Positions 49,668 through 61,319 of a DNA stretch of 64,000 nt are shown here, in pieces (the stretch's first letter is position 1; each line of letters begins with the position of its first letter). Below the pieces are notes generated by a model. The model was not told where the DNA came from. It worked only from the letters and a program-made list of their open reading frames with translations, and did no database searches. This DNA is from Isoetes taiwanensis. Its lineage: Eukaryota; Streptophyta; Lycopodiopsida; Isoetales; Isoetaceae. The stretch is taken from assembly GCA_021234155.1 (NCBI GenBank), contig JAJEKV010000004.1, positions 17,483,310 to 17,547,309 on the forward strand, in the 5' to 3' direction. The position numbers and the translations under genes are program-made.

Positions 49668-50105
49668 AAGAGCATTTGAGGAATTATGTCAAAACATAAG
49701 GGTATTTGAACAATTATCAAAACTACAAAATACGTTGTACGTTGACCAAGGGCATTCCATGAATTTTTGAAAAGTTAGGGGTATGTGGCAAAGAAATATA
49801 TCATTAGAAATTTGATTTCTAGCTTCTATGAAATAATTTGAGGCCTAGACTTAGCTATTGGCATTGTTTTAGAATGTTTTCGCAAAGAAAGTGACTAAAG
49901 TAAATGGAAACAACTAAAAAAATTTAACGTTATATTTTCTATTGAACACATCACAGAAATTATTGGGATGAAATTTGGGTTACTTTAGCTAAATGCTAGA
50001 AAGTATGAGAGGAAAAGTGGATACAGTTTAGGTAAACCGCAGAAAGTTCTGGGATTAATCTCCGGGAAGTTTAGCCAAAGCCATTATGGCTAATAAAAAA
50101 TATGC

Positions 50106-51753
50106 GATTAGTAATTTATTCCCTGTCCACTTCCAACTCCCTCCATAAATTGAATCCCATTTTGCCTATCCAAATTTGATGTTCTAGTATCCAATCCCCT
50201 TTCCCTTTTACTGCCATCTTATTTTATTCATCCTTAGCATTTCTTCTCAATTTGTGTTTGGCTTACTCCTCTATTCTTTTTTGGAGGAGGGAGATTGATC
50301 TTTTTGCCCTTGATATTTCAAATGGGATTAGACCAATATCATGCAGCAAAATTGAAGCTAGTGTTGACGTTATTACCCTCAATTTCCTTGCCTGGAAATT
50401 CTTTTTCATTTTCTCAGCTTTTAGCCATTATGAATTTGATATACTATAGCATAACAATGCTTCTACTCGATATATACTGCCATCCCAAACATCTGCACTT
50501 CAAGACCCCAATTTTTCTGTGCACATACCAATTGCATCCCATAATAGTTTGCCATCTTTATGTTAGACCTTGTTTCCATGTTCTCCTGATCCCTATTTCA
50601 TATCTGAGATATCTGAACTTATTATTACTTACAATCATGCGTCCCTTATATTTCATTTCCTCCTCTTCTTTAGTGCTTTTCCAAAGGTTACTATTTTGTT
50701 TCTACCAGATTGACCATCAATGTTGTGCGTTCACAAGATTGCTAGAATACATGTCATATCTTTCATCCCCTTATTGTTTGTGGTGATCAAGATTAAATTA
50801 TATGCCCATACATAATTTACACTTTCACTTTCCTGACTATCTGGCTTTTTCATCATAAAATTCCCCAATGCATCAATGTACAATAAAAAACAACTCTGTT
50901 CAACACCTATATCACATTTGATCGCATTATCGTTTTTGCTTCCACCTTCTCATATTTCTTGCTATTGCCAGTAGGAGACCTTATGGTAAACTCAGTTCCT
51001 GCAACTGCTAAAGTAGCTTTACCTTTGGCATTGTGCCAAGGGCCATCTTGAAATCTATAAGCAGTATTATAACATTTTTTTGGAACTTATTTGGTTTCTA
51101 GTTCAATCCCATTGTGTTATCTAGTTTTACTAAACCATTTCGCCATGGTACATACCACCTACTTTTAATTGTGAAGCCAAGAAGATATGGGGCCTTGTTG
51201 TTGCTCAGTTTAAAGAGTGTAAAAATTGCTTCTATAACATCTCTTGAATTTTTATAACAACATTATTTTTTGCAGAAGAATATGGAAAGCGATCATATTA
51301 TATCAAGAATAATAATGGATGTATAGAATCGTATTAAGAATAATAATGAATGTATAGACCCATCTACATATGATTATGTGTTTGAAAGCTACCAAGGCTA
51401 CAAAACAAGCCAACTGCTAGTTGTGGCTTCCTATTCCCTTGTTATTCAATAGAAACACTTGAAAGCATTTGGCATACAAAACAATTGTGATGAAATTATA
51501 AGGAAGAGCAAACTCTTAAACCATGTAAGAAGAAAAACATCCATATAACTGAAAAATCCAACCATGGAACAAGCGAAGCAAGATGACACAATAGAAAATT
51601 GCTGCTAGAAATGGAAGAGAAAGAGGAACAAATTGTGTAATTGGAAATGAAAACTGTGAAGGTTTCGTGTCTCAGGTACTCAGGTTTTATATCCCTCCAG
51701 TGGAGGTGTTTTTTGATAATCGGGCTTGCCCAATGCTTGCCAGTTCCTATCTG
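50106..51753. other. AT-rich sequence without recognised gene
   Basis: About 1.65 kb, T-rich on the plus strand to about 50,780 and A-rich after about 51,200. The longest frame (50,295-50,786 plus, 163 codons) is hydrophobic and T-rich with no family resemblance and probably reflects base composition. Confidence 0.5.
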
Positions 51754-52117
51754 GCATTTGACACATTTAAATTAAAATCCCCCTTAAACCCCCTTTGGTT
51801 TGGGTGCATATTCACACGGGGGGTTACTCCGGGCAACGAGAGCTGTCGGATGGGCATATTTGCCCTTTATTCCAAGATCTGGACCGTGCATAGCAATCCT
51901 CGTTTGTGGGGTATGCATGTACAAGTTTTTGTATACTGTATATTAAGATTTACAAAATACTATAAGGTTTGAGAGAATGTACTTAATGGTGTTAATTTTG
52001 TACATGTATTGTAAATATATTTTTAAAGCTCTCGCTGCCCTACGTAACCCCCCGTGTGAATATGCACCCAAACCAAAGGGGGTTTAAGGGGGATTTTAAT
52101 TTAAATGTGTCAAATGC
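51754..52117. mobile_element. 364-bp MITE with 74-bp perfect terminal inverted repeats
   Basis: Left arm 51,754-51,827 begins GCATTTGACACATTTAAATT and runs to CACACGGGGGGTTAC. The right arm, about 52,044-52,117, is its exact reverse complement over ~74 bp, with looser pairing further in. The middle (~215 bp) has no coding potential. I could not see a clear target-site duplication (flanks TATCTG / AATGGT), so the superfamily is open. Confidence 0.85.
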
Positions 52118-52559
52118 AATGGTTAATGTTAATAATGTTAATGGTAGTTGTGTGTTGATTATTATATTAAAAAAAATTTTGGGCCCTTCGGGCCCTAACT
52201 AAAGCAGAAAGAAAATAAGAAAATCTTCCACCTAAGATTGAGAAATGGAGAAACATTCATTCAGCACTATTACAAGTTCAAACACCATATATATAAATTC
52301 TTGCTCAACAAGCAATAGAATGTGAAAAAACATATCTCATAGAAATCTTTGCTGTAGTAGGACTTTGAGGAAACCAAGGTAAAAGAGTCCATCCACACAG
52401 GCAACAACAACAGCAGCAACATCGCAACGACTTATGGATCTCTTACGTGGATTGGATGGTAACAATTTGGATCGACCTTCCCTACATTGAGCAGATCTCA
52501 GAGGCCTGGAACCATATTTCAGATGCCTCAATGCACCAAGTCTAAAATAGAACATCCCA
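52118..52559. other. Spacer between MITE and PPR fragment
   Basis: AT-rich, with a GGGCCCTTCGGGCCC hairpin near 52,181. A minus-strand frame (52,337-52,612) continues from the PPR fragment but has no PPR pattern after about 52,580, so the PPR similarity appears to end here. Confidence 0.45.
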
Positions 52560-53005
52560 CATGCTTTGTTTGCATGATATTTGGTTCCTCTCTTGTATGA
52601 TGTCAAAAACATTTCTAGCTTCTAACAACCTGTTGCACTTCCCATACATATTAACTAATGAATTAAGAACCTCCAAATCCGATATAAACCGACTCTCCAC
52701 AATTTGTGCATGCACTCTCATTCCTTGATTTATTAACTCTGGTCTACCACATCCAAAGAAGAACCGTGGGTGTAGGCTTAACTTATCTCGATCCAAGTCT
52801 TCTTGTTGCATTTCATAAAATGTTGAAGAGCACGCCAATTTAAATTACGTCTAACATAGCCTACAATCATCGATTCCAAGAAAACACATTCCGCCCAATA
52901 ATTTTTTCAAAACTGCAGTAACCATCCTTACAATAGCCACATTTGGTGACATTTCTATCGGCCAGATTTCTAAGGGGGCATTGGAGGAGTAGGTGCCAAC
53001 GTGAC
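52560..53005 (-). pseudogene. PPR (pentatricopeptide repeat) protein fragment
   Basis: PPR proteins are plant organelle RNA-binding proteins built of ~35-residue helical repeats. Reading on the minus strand from 53,005, I see a TKCGYCKDGYCSFEKIIG block, then GRNVFSWN, then MIVGYVRR and ALQHF, then EMQQEDLD, then CGRPELINQGMRVHAQIVE, then SDLEVLNSLVNMYGKCNRL and EARNVFD. This is the usual MYxKCG..VFD..RNVFSWN..M..GY order of a PLS-type PPR protein over about three motifs. At least two frameshifts (near 52,872 and 52,818) interrupt it and both ends are missing. Normal PPR genes are usually 400-900 codons without introns, so this is a remnant. Confidence 0.8.
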
Positions 53006-53374
53006 TTTTTGCACGGTCTTGGTGGCTTCTAACCATGGAAGGAACTATCCGTGGTGATGGATGGCATGGCGTATGATTCATAGGCTCATCTCGCCATAGC
53101 TTTAGCAAAGAAAAGCAAAAATCTTCTCATAATAAAATCTCCGGTACCGGATCATTGTATAACTCGGTAGGAATTTGTAAAGAATTATCTTCTTGTCTGG
53201 TCCAAGCTTACTCTTTCATCCAAGCTTACTTTTGCAAGTAATGGCTATGGTGTCATTCTAATCAAGCGTGTCGGCACATCACAAAACGCTTTACTATCTT
53301 CATTTGTGGATTCAAGTGCAATTAATCTCCTTGGTTGAATCTTGTCGCTCAATCTTTTTCAATTGGAGAGAGAC

Positions 53375-53788
53375 TCAGAAAAACCCGCATGTTTGGGGGT
53401 TAAAAATAGTGTATGGTGAGTCGAGAAGGCATTGTTCTTCCAGAGGCGATCCGGGCATGGGTGTGGCTTTGCCGCATTGAAATCTAACCTTCCTTGGTCT
53501 TACCGCTGGTTTCTTCTTCTTGGTTAAATTGCTCCATCGAACTGCCCAAATCGCCAAGAAAAACCACGCTTTGAGGTTTTGATCTTGTGAAAACCATTTT
53601 TGATCGGGGAAAATGGTTTGATGCTTTGATCTGGATTGAATTAAAACCAAAGGAGATTTACCAAAGCCGCATTTTAGGGATGGAAAAATTCTTGAACCGG
53701 CATGTGAGTCGGCAACAGAGACGGTTGTAATAGCGTTAGCGGCCGATGGTGATGGCGGATCCATGAAGCAGCCAAGTCCCGTGGCCAT
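53375..53788 (-). CDS. Hypothetical ORF, possible first exon
   Basis: A 137-codon frame whose ATG has a strong plant context (ACCATGGCC). The start is MATGLGCFMDPPSPSAANAI, followed by a Ser/Ala-rich segment that could be a plastid-type transit region (inference). The rest is basic with no motif known to me. No second copy in the window and no frame support by comparison. It may be chance. Confidence 0.25.
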   Translation of the reverse strand: MATGLGCFMDPPSPSAANAITTVSVADSHAGSRIFPSLKCGFGKSPLVLIQSRSKHQTIFPDQKWFSQDQNLKAWFFLAIWAVRWSNLTKKKKPAVRPRKVRFQCGKATPMPGSPLEEQCLLDSPYTIFNPQTCGFF

Positions 53789-55115
53789 GGTGTATTAGGT
53801 ATCCCGCTGGCGTCGGGGTCTTGAGCTATGGCGCCAGCTCAAAAATGACCTACATTTTGAAAAAAATTGCATCCATCGGGCAATTGATGCCGTGGTGGGA
53901 TTCGGATTTGTTGATGAAGGGGAAAGGAAAAGCAAGCAAACAAAAAAGGACGCTTACAACCACATGATTTCTCCTCTTCAACAAAACCAACGCCCGCTCC
54001 AACCCTCACCAAGACTTGAAAGTATGTCTTGGGATCCCATCAATTTGGAGTACTCATTCCACAATTGCCTTTCTTGCATTAAAGTGCGGTTGTATTCTCT
54101 TCTTGCTAGCATATTCACAAATTTCTAATCTTATCTCGCTAATCCCTATTGTTGCAGATTTGCAAAAGCCTCGCTTTGCCCTAAAAATGCTATCCACGAG
54201 GCTTGCATGTTGAGCCCTAAAATAAAAAGAGGGCTTTTGTTGTGAGCCCTTGGATGTTAGACCATTGAAAAAAAAAAAAAACTAAATCAACGACTAAGAA
54301 ATGGTGCACTCTAGATGCACGCATTAGCATGCGCCCATTGAATACGCCATGAAATCCCCCTAAGAAACAAAATCCAGGTTTGAACTAGCATACGCTAGAC
54401 CAACATCTACCTCGGTCAATCGCTTGGCAGTATTATCATTCTAGATTGAGCAAGCCAGTCTAGACTAGTACCTTTTTTCCCAGAGCCTAAGTAATTTAAT
54501 CTGAAGATCATTATTTACTCACCAAAGTCTTAAGAAATAAGTCATCTACTACAGCATCAACTTGAATTCTGTGACTATGAACTATATGTCCTAAAGCATA
54601 AAAATAATGCCCAAAACTTGGCAATTGTTAAGCCATTCAAATATAAAAACGACTGCAACTATGTGCATGAAAGCAACCCTTGTACTTATCAATGTAAAGG
54701 CATAGTAGCGTCGAGTGCGACTGAAAACTCTATGGTCCATGACAATAAAATTCCAGAAATCTTTATCATTTATTGCTCCAAGGCTCCATTAGCCAGCCTC
54801 TTCATTTTCGTAATCCATCCTCTTTCAAACTAAAGCAAACCCTGAAAAGCAAAAAAGAGACAATAGGAGGAAAGAACCCGTACCTGCAGCCAATCAATAC
54901 ACAATTAGCGTAAAAATGGTAAATGTGCAAGGGCCAAAAGGTACATTGGGTCTCTCAGTTTATCACTGATCACCAATTGTATCCTTTTGCCCTGAGTAAA
55001 CTTTAACAAGAAAGATGTATGAAATTACGAATTGAAACTAATTTAGCATCAGCAATTGTCATCAGATTTATAAGCATTATGCATTACATATACAAAAGAA
55101 TTTATCATGGGCCAA
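53789..55115. other. AT-rich spacer without recognised gene
   Basis: Several frames of 65-78 codons on the plus strand, none resembling a known protein. A short inverted pair around 54,215-54,250 (GAGCCCTAAAA / TTGTGAGCCC) is visible. Nothing else supported. Confidence 0.45.
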
Positions 55116-55401
55116 GGTCACGCTAACATTTCTTTTCCCGCTTTGTGTGTAAGAAAGTGAATCACATAGGGAATGTGTGCAACATCCATAACGATACCAA
55201 ATATGAGATGAATGGGGGCAAAGTAGTTTATTGTTAGGTGGAATTATTAGGTCTATGGTCGCCGCGAACATTTCTCTTTCCCGGCTCTTTGTGTGTAAGA
55301 AAGTGAATCACATAGGGAATGTGTGCAACATCCATAACGATACCAAATATGAGATGAATGGGGGCAAAGTAGTTTATTGTTAGGTGGAATTATTAGGTCT
55401 A
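55116..55401. repeat. 141-bp tandem duplication
   Basis: Two nearly identical direct copies, about 55,116-55,256 and 55,257-55,401. Each starts GGTC.C.C..AACATTTCT and ends GGAATTATTAGGTCTAT. They differ by a few bases, mostly at the start of the second copy, so the duplication is recent compared with the large repeats to the left. Confidence 0.92.
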
Positions 55402-57700
55402 TAGAATGATTGAAGCTTATTTTAGTGACACCTACCATTAGAAAATAAATTTTCTAAGCTTAAGCTTTGATAATGATGGCGATAGTTGAATTCAAAATAC
55501 CTTTTTTCTAAAATCGAGACAGGAGGGAGGAAAAGGCTAGAGAAAGAAAGTCTTTTTAAAGCCTATTCATTGATCTTGATCGTTCTTTCAAATCAGGGGC
55601 AAGCCTTGATATGTCTTGATTGATTTTATTCCTTTTAGATCCTCTTGCTCATGATATCCGCCGTGACTTGGCTCTAATTCATCCCTTTAGGCAATGTGGT
55701 TGTATGCTTGGTCGAAGACTAGGTCAACATCTCGGTCAATGTATGGTGAAATTCTCAAGCAAAGTTCCAATTATAACCTCGCCTTTTGCATTGCTAGGAC
55801 CTCGAGAGGTAAAAGTGAAAAAATGGTATGCGCCGAAGTCATTACGAAATTGATGTTGTATTGTATGGATTGTACGAAGTCAACCGGTAGATTACGATAG
55901 AGTGTTTTGAATGACGAGATCAAAATGGAGAAGGTGAAAATTGAAAAGTCAAGCTAGATTTGAATTGGAAGTTAAGAATGCCCAACAAGTATACGTGCAA
56001 AAATAATTTGACATCTTCATGAGCATCATGCTAGATAACTTCTTTGAGCATGTCTTCCATTGACTATTAAAAGGCTACCCTTAGCTTGAAGTTCTCGCAT
56101 TGCCAACAATGTTGGGTGTGCCTTTCAACCGACCAACATCAACAATGTTAATTCTTTGCTTATTAGAAGCTAGTTAGCATTTGCTCTTGCGTAAAAAAAT
56201 GCACCATGAAGGAACGTGCTTATGTAACAAACATAAAGGAACATGCATTTGTGCGTGGAGGGCAAGATTTAAAATTCACTAAAATGCAATATTCGCATTG
56301 CTTTTATGGGTCCCTGTTTTATTCCAATTAGTAACAAGTGGGACGAAAATGTATCACAATTTTCATAATCCAAGCATGGATCTATCATTTAATATATCAC
56401 CGGCACGATTCTATGATTTAAAATACCAAGTCTTGCTAAGGTATGGTTCTATAACTTAAAATATCAAGGCTGGCAAAGGCATGGTTCTATAACTTTGAAA
56501 TATCAAGGCTTGCAAAGGTACACTGGTTTAATAAATCTAGGGGATACGGGATCCCCGGTATCCATTCATGGAAAATATCAAAAGTCATGACCGTCTTCAA
56601 CAAACTAAACCTTATCATAGCTCATATTGAAGGTAGGTAAACTGATTCGAGATATGGCAAAAGCACAACTATAAAATAGCATAACCGCTTAATTTTATGT
56701 TAAGCGAAAGCAAACACGCCAAGGGTAAGAAAGCGGGTTTACAACGACACAACTCATGGCTTTAAGGCCAAAGATTTACCCGGACATGCCCCACGTTGAG
56801 GAGTTGAACCCCAATGAATTTTCCCATGTAGAAAATGGTCACCTTAAAAGATGTCATATTCACACTACATTTCGAATTTATTCTTATGATTATGTTAGAT
56901 CATGAACATTTGAACAAAAACAACTATGAAAAAGAATGTAAACCCGCATGCCCTTACAAAAGTAGCATGAGAATAGCAATCTTGCGATTTGCGGTGATAA
57001 ATAAGAGAGACACCATGGACTTGATTGACTAAAAGCAAATGCAACTAATGATGAAAGCTAGGCAAAAACGTAACCATGCAGCTACTTACAAAATTGAACA
57101 ATGTTGTGTTGCACTCGATAAATTAGAGAATCAATGGACTTGATTGACAAAAAACTTATGGAAGTAATGAACCGCAATAGCATTAGGAAGCATATCGGAA
57201 GAAAATCAAGCGAGAATACACAAAGAACATGCAAGCTAGAAGGGCAAAGCAAATGTATGACTTGCACGGGATTTGAAGATAAATCCAAGCTTCAAGTATG
57301 GTCCCGACAACAAGGGCATCCGTGATACCAAGTGTATAATACGGCCAGGCAAATCCATAAAACCACATTATCTCAGATGTATGCACAAAAGACCTTACAC
57401 TTTTTGCGCGACACCGAGTGCGAGAAAAGGCCCTTTACTTTTTGCAAAAGTAAATGCCCCTCGCCTCATGCCAAAGATAAGCTTCTTAATCATTATTTTA
57501 AAAGAGTGAAGCCTTAAATTTTAATCCATGAAGCATTCATTATCTTCAACAAAATATTTGCAAAGACCTGAATTTCAATGTGTTTCATTAATTTCATTAA
57601 CCGGTAGTCACCACAAGAGCAAGATCCATGCTTAAATCGGTGAAAATAAGTAAGTATCCCTTACAACAATTTCTCGTCTCTCAATTTTAGAAATAATTCT
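55402..57700. other. AT-rich spacer without recognised gene
   Basis: Frames of up to 78 codons. One at 55,620-55,853 plus (LAHDIRRDLALIHPFRQCG) looks locally protein-like but I know no family for it. Near 56,420-56,530 the phrase GGT..GGTTCTATAACTT.AAATATCAAGGC is repeated in tandem about 2.5 times with a ~47-bp step. No gene called. Confidence 0.4.
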
Positions 57701-57719
57701 AGTTGAATCATGGCAGTCC

Positions 57720-58260
57720 ATGCACATTCTAAGGTTCTTTGCCACTCGAATAGCTGATCCTGGAAGGACACTGATAAAACCAAAAGCTATGGCCAGTTTC
57801 TCACAACAAGGCCGAGTTTACAAAGCTTGGATGACGAATTCAAGAGACAGGTGCCGGATTCTGGAGCGCAAGGGGATTCTGGAGTGCAAGAGATGTTCAG
57901 TGGTTCTTTTTGCAAGCAGAACACGAAAAATCCCTACCTCTTATAAGCGGTCGCTTTCTTCTACTCGTCCTTGTTGCTCCACTCCAAGCATCTTCTTCCT
58001 GTTCCGGCTTGGCTCCAAACTCTTCCTGCTGCTTCTGTGCTGCCAAGCCACCGTCTTCCTTATGTTATATAAGCTGTTGGGCAGCCAAGTCGGAGACAGA
58101 GCCATTTTGAATGGCAAAGCAACTGTAGAATGAGCCATTCTGTTTGTCGGAAGGAAGGCAGCCATGGCTCCAGGAAAATTCTGCTGGTACTGCTGTCGCC
58201 TATCTGCCCCCTATGAAGCTGGATCCCAGCATTAAGCAGACAGGTCTGTGTTTTAACGAT
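57720..58260 (+). other. Possible transcribed element or solo-LTR-like segment
   Basis: A 137-codon frame (57,720-58,133) and a TTATATAAGCTG TATA-like box near 58,066, followed by TTTTAACGATGAATAAAAATTAAAC near 58,250, a polyadenylation-like context. This combination resembles an LTR, but I find no second copy and no TG..CA ends, so it stays unproven. The repeated GGATTCTGGAG.GCAAG near 57,855-57,890 is a small duplication. Confidence 0.2.
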
Positions 58261-60981
58261 GAATAAAAATTAAACATCTATGATCCTAGAAACCGAGAGC
58301 ATCTGTGGTTTTACCCTCCTACTAAACCTTTCCGGCTGCAGTGCTTCTAATAATTTAGACTCCGGTGAACCCTGAGCATGCAATTAGGGCAACCAAGGCA
58401 CTTCGCTGTTTGCCCCCGCTCCTCACCGCCGGACTAAAAGCATCGGCCCTCCTTTAAATCTGGTTGCAAAAATTCACGCTAATCAAATGGATCCGGATCC
58501 AACACCAGGATGCGAATTTAGACGTCTTCCATGCAGGCCAAAGAAAGCCCTGTAGATTTGTAGATTTTTCTCTGATAGAGTCGAAGAACACATGGCGATG
58601 GCGGTGGATGTCAAAAAAACATTAAACACGGTTTATTGACGACGGGGAGAAAATACAATTTTTTTTTTAGGCGGACGGAAAAAAGGAGAATGCTTTATAT
58701 CTTGAAGTTTATTTCAATTGTTCATGATGTATAAGGAAAGATAAACTAGTTTATTTACATCCCATGGCCATGTAATTATATCATTTATCTATCCAGCTTC
58801 TACGCACAAAGCACATCTAGCTTATGATATCACATCATTGCATCCATGCTATGGAAGCTAAATCCACATAACAATGGAAGCTTAGAATAGGTCCAAACTT
58901 CTACTATTTGCAGAATTGTTCTTATGCCATAAAAATCATTCCTCTATGCTATCAAACTTTATCTCATGTAGTAGTTCCTCAAAATAGTTATTCTGTTAGA
59001 ACAACACAACATAATCAATGTTGTCTTGGGAACTAGCAAAAACTAGCCTGTTTTTTCATGTAGATATCACACAACAACAATTTAATGCAATAAATCTTCA
59101 CTTCCACAAAGAGCTTGTCAGTATTCCAAAGCTCAAAAGCACCTTCTGGTGTGAATATTGAACTCAAAACAAGTAATGTTTATACAACTTGTAACAAAAT
59201 GTAAACAAGGCGGCATATGCCAAACCAAATCGTATTCATCCAAACCATTTCTATAGACCATAAATCATTCTTTCTAATATGCTATCTTAATTCTCTTTGA
59301 TAATCCAGAGGCTTATTCAAGAATAGAATAGAATAGAAAGCAAGCAAATACACACCTAGAATGAGGTCACAGCATTTAAGGTAAATGCTTTTGCCCAAAA
59401 AACTTCAAGGAATAAGCCAACTGCATGAGATATTTTATTTTGCCAGAATGCTTTGATGCCTGCTGCGACATACTTGTGTTTCCATTGCATTCTCGTGCTA
59501 CAAACAACCCTGTATAATGTCTTTTTCTGGAGCAAAGGGAGCATGTGCACACATCGGCTTACAGAGTCGTTGATGAACAGGACCTTGCCCGAAATGCTGG
59601 CCCAAGGCTTAACGGCCAGTTTAGATCATAGAAAACAGCATTTCGAAATGCTAGACTATATTTTCACACCAATTTCGGCCTTAAAAAATTTCAAAAACAG
59701 ACAGTTAGACCTCAGAGAGCTCTGTCCATATCTGCTAGTTAGGCTTTGGAGACTAGCTGTGTAAGGCAAAGGGTAAATTGCCATCTCCTCTGCATCTCAT
59801 TTCCAGCATAAAGGGTCAGGCTTAGCCCTTTGGGCGGCCGTTTTGGCGCCACAGTTTCGTTGAGCAAAGCCTCAACTAAGCATAAAATTTTCACGTCTTT
59901 TCATTGAAAATTCATATCCATTGCCATCTTTTCCTTCATATAGGCATGCTTAAGCCATTTACCATAAAATATAGGATGGCAGGACTAAGGAATATTTGTA
60001 TAGTATCCAAAAAGAACCCTAGATCCGTATTGAATATCAAGGCATAATTGCAACTTAAAATGTCGTATTTACCTATCTTTGCCATGAGATAACCAATTAA
60101 ATATTGTATTTACCTAGATCACAAAACATATATTTGATTATTGAAGCATCAAACATGATATTACCACTTGTAGTCATGTGCAGAAGAGATCTCTGGATCA
60201 TTATTATCTGTTCAAGCAAAATTGCTTAGTTGAAGCAAAATAGCTTAGTTAATAATAATAATTAAAAAAAAAACAAACAAACAACAACAACTGCGAAGGC
60301 CATGATAGAAAAAACTCCAAGAAGAAATATGTATGATGGGTCAACTCCGATGAACAACGAGACGTAACAATAACTATAGAAGCAAATGGAGCACAAATAG
60401 GATTGCAGGACTCCATAGGAAGACTTAAACCATAGGACAAGTAGAAATATCAGAGCAGACACAAAGGAGGCTCGCAGAACTATACAGGGTTAATGGAGCA
60501 ACTTTGGACCATTAGAACTAAGAAAGTGATGGACAAAAAGACCACGGAATTGAAGGGGGCACATTGGTGATAAGGCAACATATAGAACTAGGGAAAAACG
60601 AGTCCAACATTTTCACGGCTAAAATATGAAAAAAGGTTAGTTCCAGCAATGAGCACTCTGGAAGAAAAACAGAATAATCTATGAAAATAACATGAATAAT
60701 AAGCATGAAACGTACTGTGTGAACATAAAACGAAAAAAGGGGGAGAGGAGAGGCATCCATAAAATTCAAGCTGACAAACCATCCAGACGAACCAAGAACT
60801 ATACAAGCCCAAACTGACAAACTAAAAAGGGTGAACCAAGAACTGTACAAGCAGCAAGAAAAGAAAGCATACCAACCTAGACCTAGAGAAAGCACCCACA
60901 GACAATCATCCATAAAACCAGAGATACTAGAATAAATAAGCTAAAATATGGTTCTGTGGTAAATAGAATTGACAAGAAACG
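58261..60981. other. AT-rich sequence without recognised gene
   Basis: About 2.7 kb. Frames of 60-131 codons exist, the longest (60,518-60,913 minus) hydrophobic and Ser/Phe/Leu-rich with no family resemblance. An A-rich run is near 60,265. Nothing supported as a gene. Confidence 0.45.
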
Positions 60982-61025
60982 ATGGGTATGGCAAAGTGAA
61001 GAAATGGGTATGGCAAAGTGAAGAA
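60982..61025. repeat. 22-bp perfect tandem duplication
   Basis: ATGGGTATGGCAAAGTGAAGAA twice in a row, 60,982-61,003 and 61,004-61,025. Isolated. Confidence 0.95.
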
Positions 61026-61319
61026 ATAAAAACGGAAAGGATATATTGATGGCTATCCATCTTGTTAATTTGGAAATTTTCGGTCTGGAGAAAAATGTTT
61101 TTGGATTTTTTTCTACCTGATTTCTTAAGGTTTTGATGATTTCCGTTGCCTGAAAAAAATCCGATACTCCAAAAATTGACACTTTTTTTGGCGGATGATG
61201 ACATTTCGTTGATGGCTTTTTGAAGCCGATAATCTTCATAGGGGCATCGTAAACTTTGTCCCTTTTTTAGATTTCCTTTGCTGTTTCTAATCTTCATGCA
61301 TCGATTTGCCCCTTTTTGG

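Larger units (their letters stand above)
46540..49790 (+). mobile_element. MuDR-type Mutator-like element (~3.25 kb)
   Basis: Target-site duplication AAGAAATA (8 of 9 bases with flanking T/A difference) at 46,532-46,539 and 49,791-49,798, in the host AT-rich element. Inverted repeat arms of ~54 bp: left about 46,577-46,631 (TTTGCCACATACCCTTAAC ..), right 49,737-49,790 reading back as TGCCACATACCCCTAAC. The left arm is set in by ~36 bp behind a piece (ACCCTTATGTTTTGACATA) that on the right occurs inside the arm, so the ends are rearranged. The body encodes a Mutator transposase (next entry). Confidence 0.85.
46030..50105 (+). mobile_element. AT-rich TTAGCTAAA element, copy 4, split by two nested insertions
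   Basis: Pieces at about 46,030-46,107, 46,360-46,539 and 49,799-50,105 join up into the same order as copy 3. The gaps are filled by a 242-bp MITE and by a 3.25-kb Mutator-like element, each flanked by a target-site duplication made of sequence belonging to this host element. The start is CTAAACTTAGCTATTTGGC and the end AAGCCATTATGGCTAATAAA. Confidence 0.7.

Noticed and set aside
50295-50786. 163-codon plus-strand frame
   Set aside because: Composition-driven (T-rich, Leu/Ile/Phe/Ser), no motif, overlaps a second frame of similar quality.
60518-60913. 131-codon hydrophobic minus-strand frame resembling a membrane protein
   Set aside because: Overlaps other frames of similar composition in A-rich plus-strand sequence; no start context or known family.
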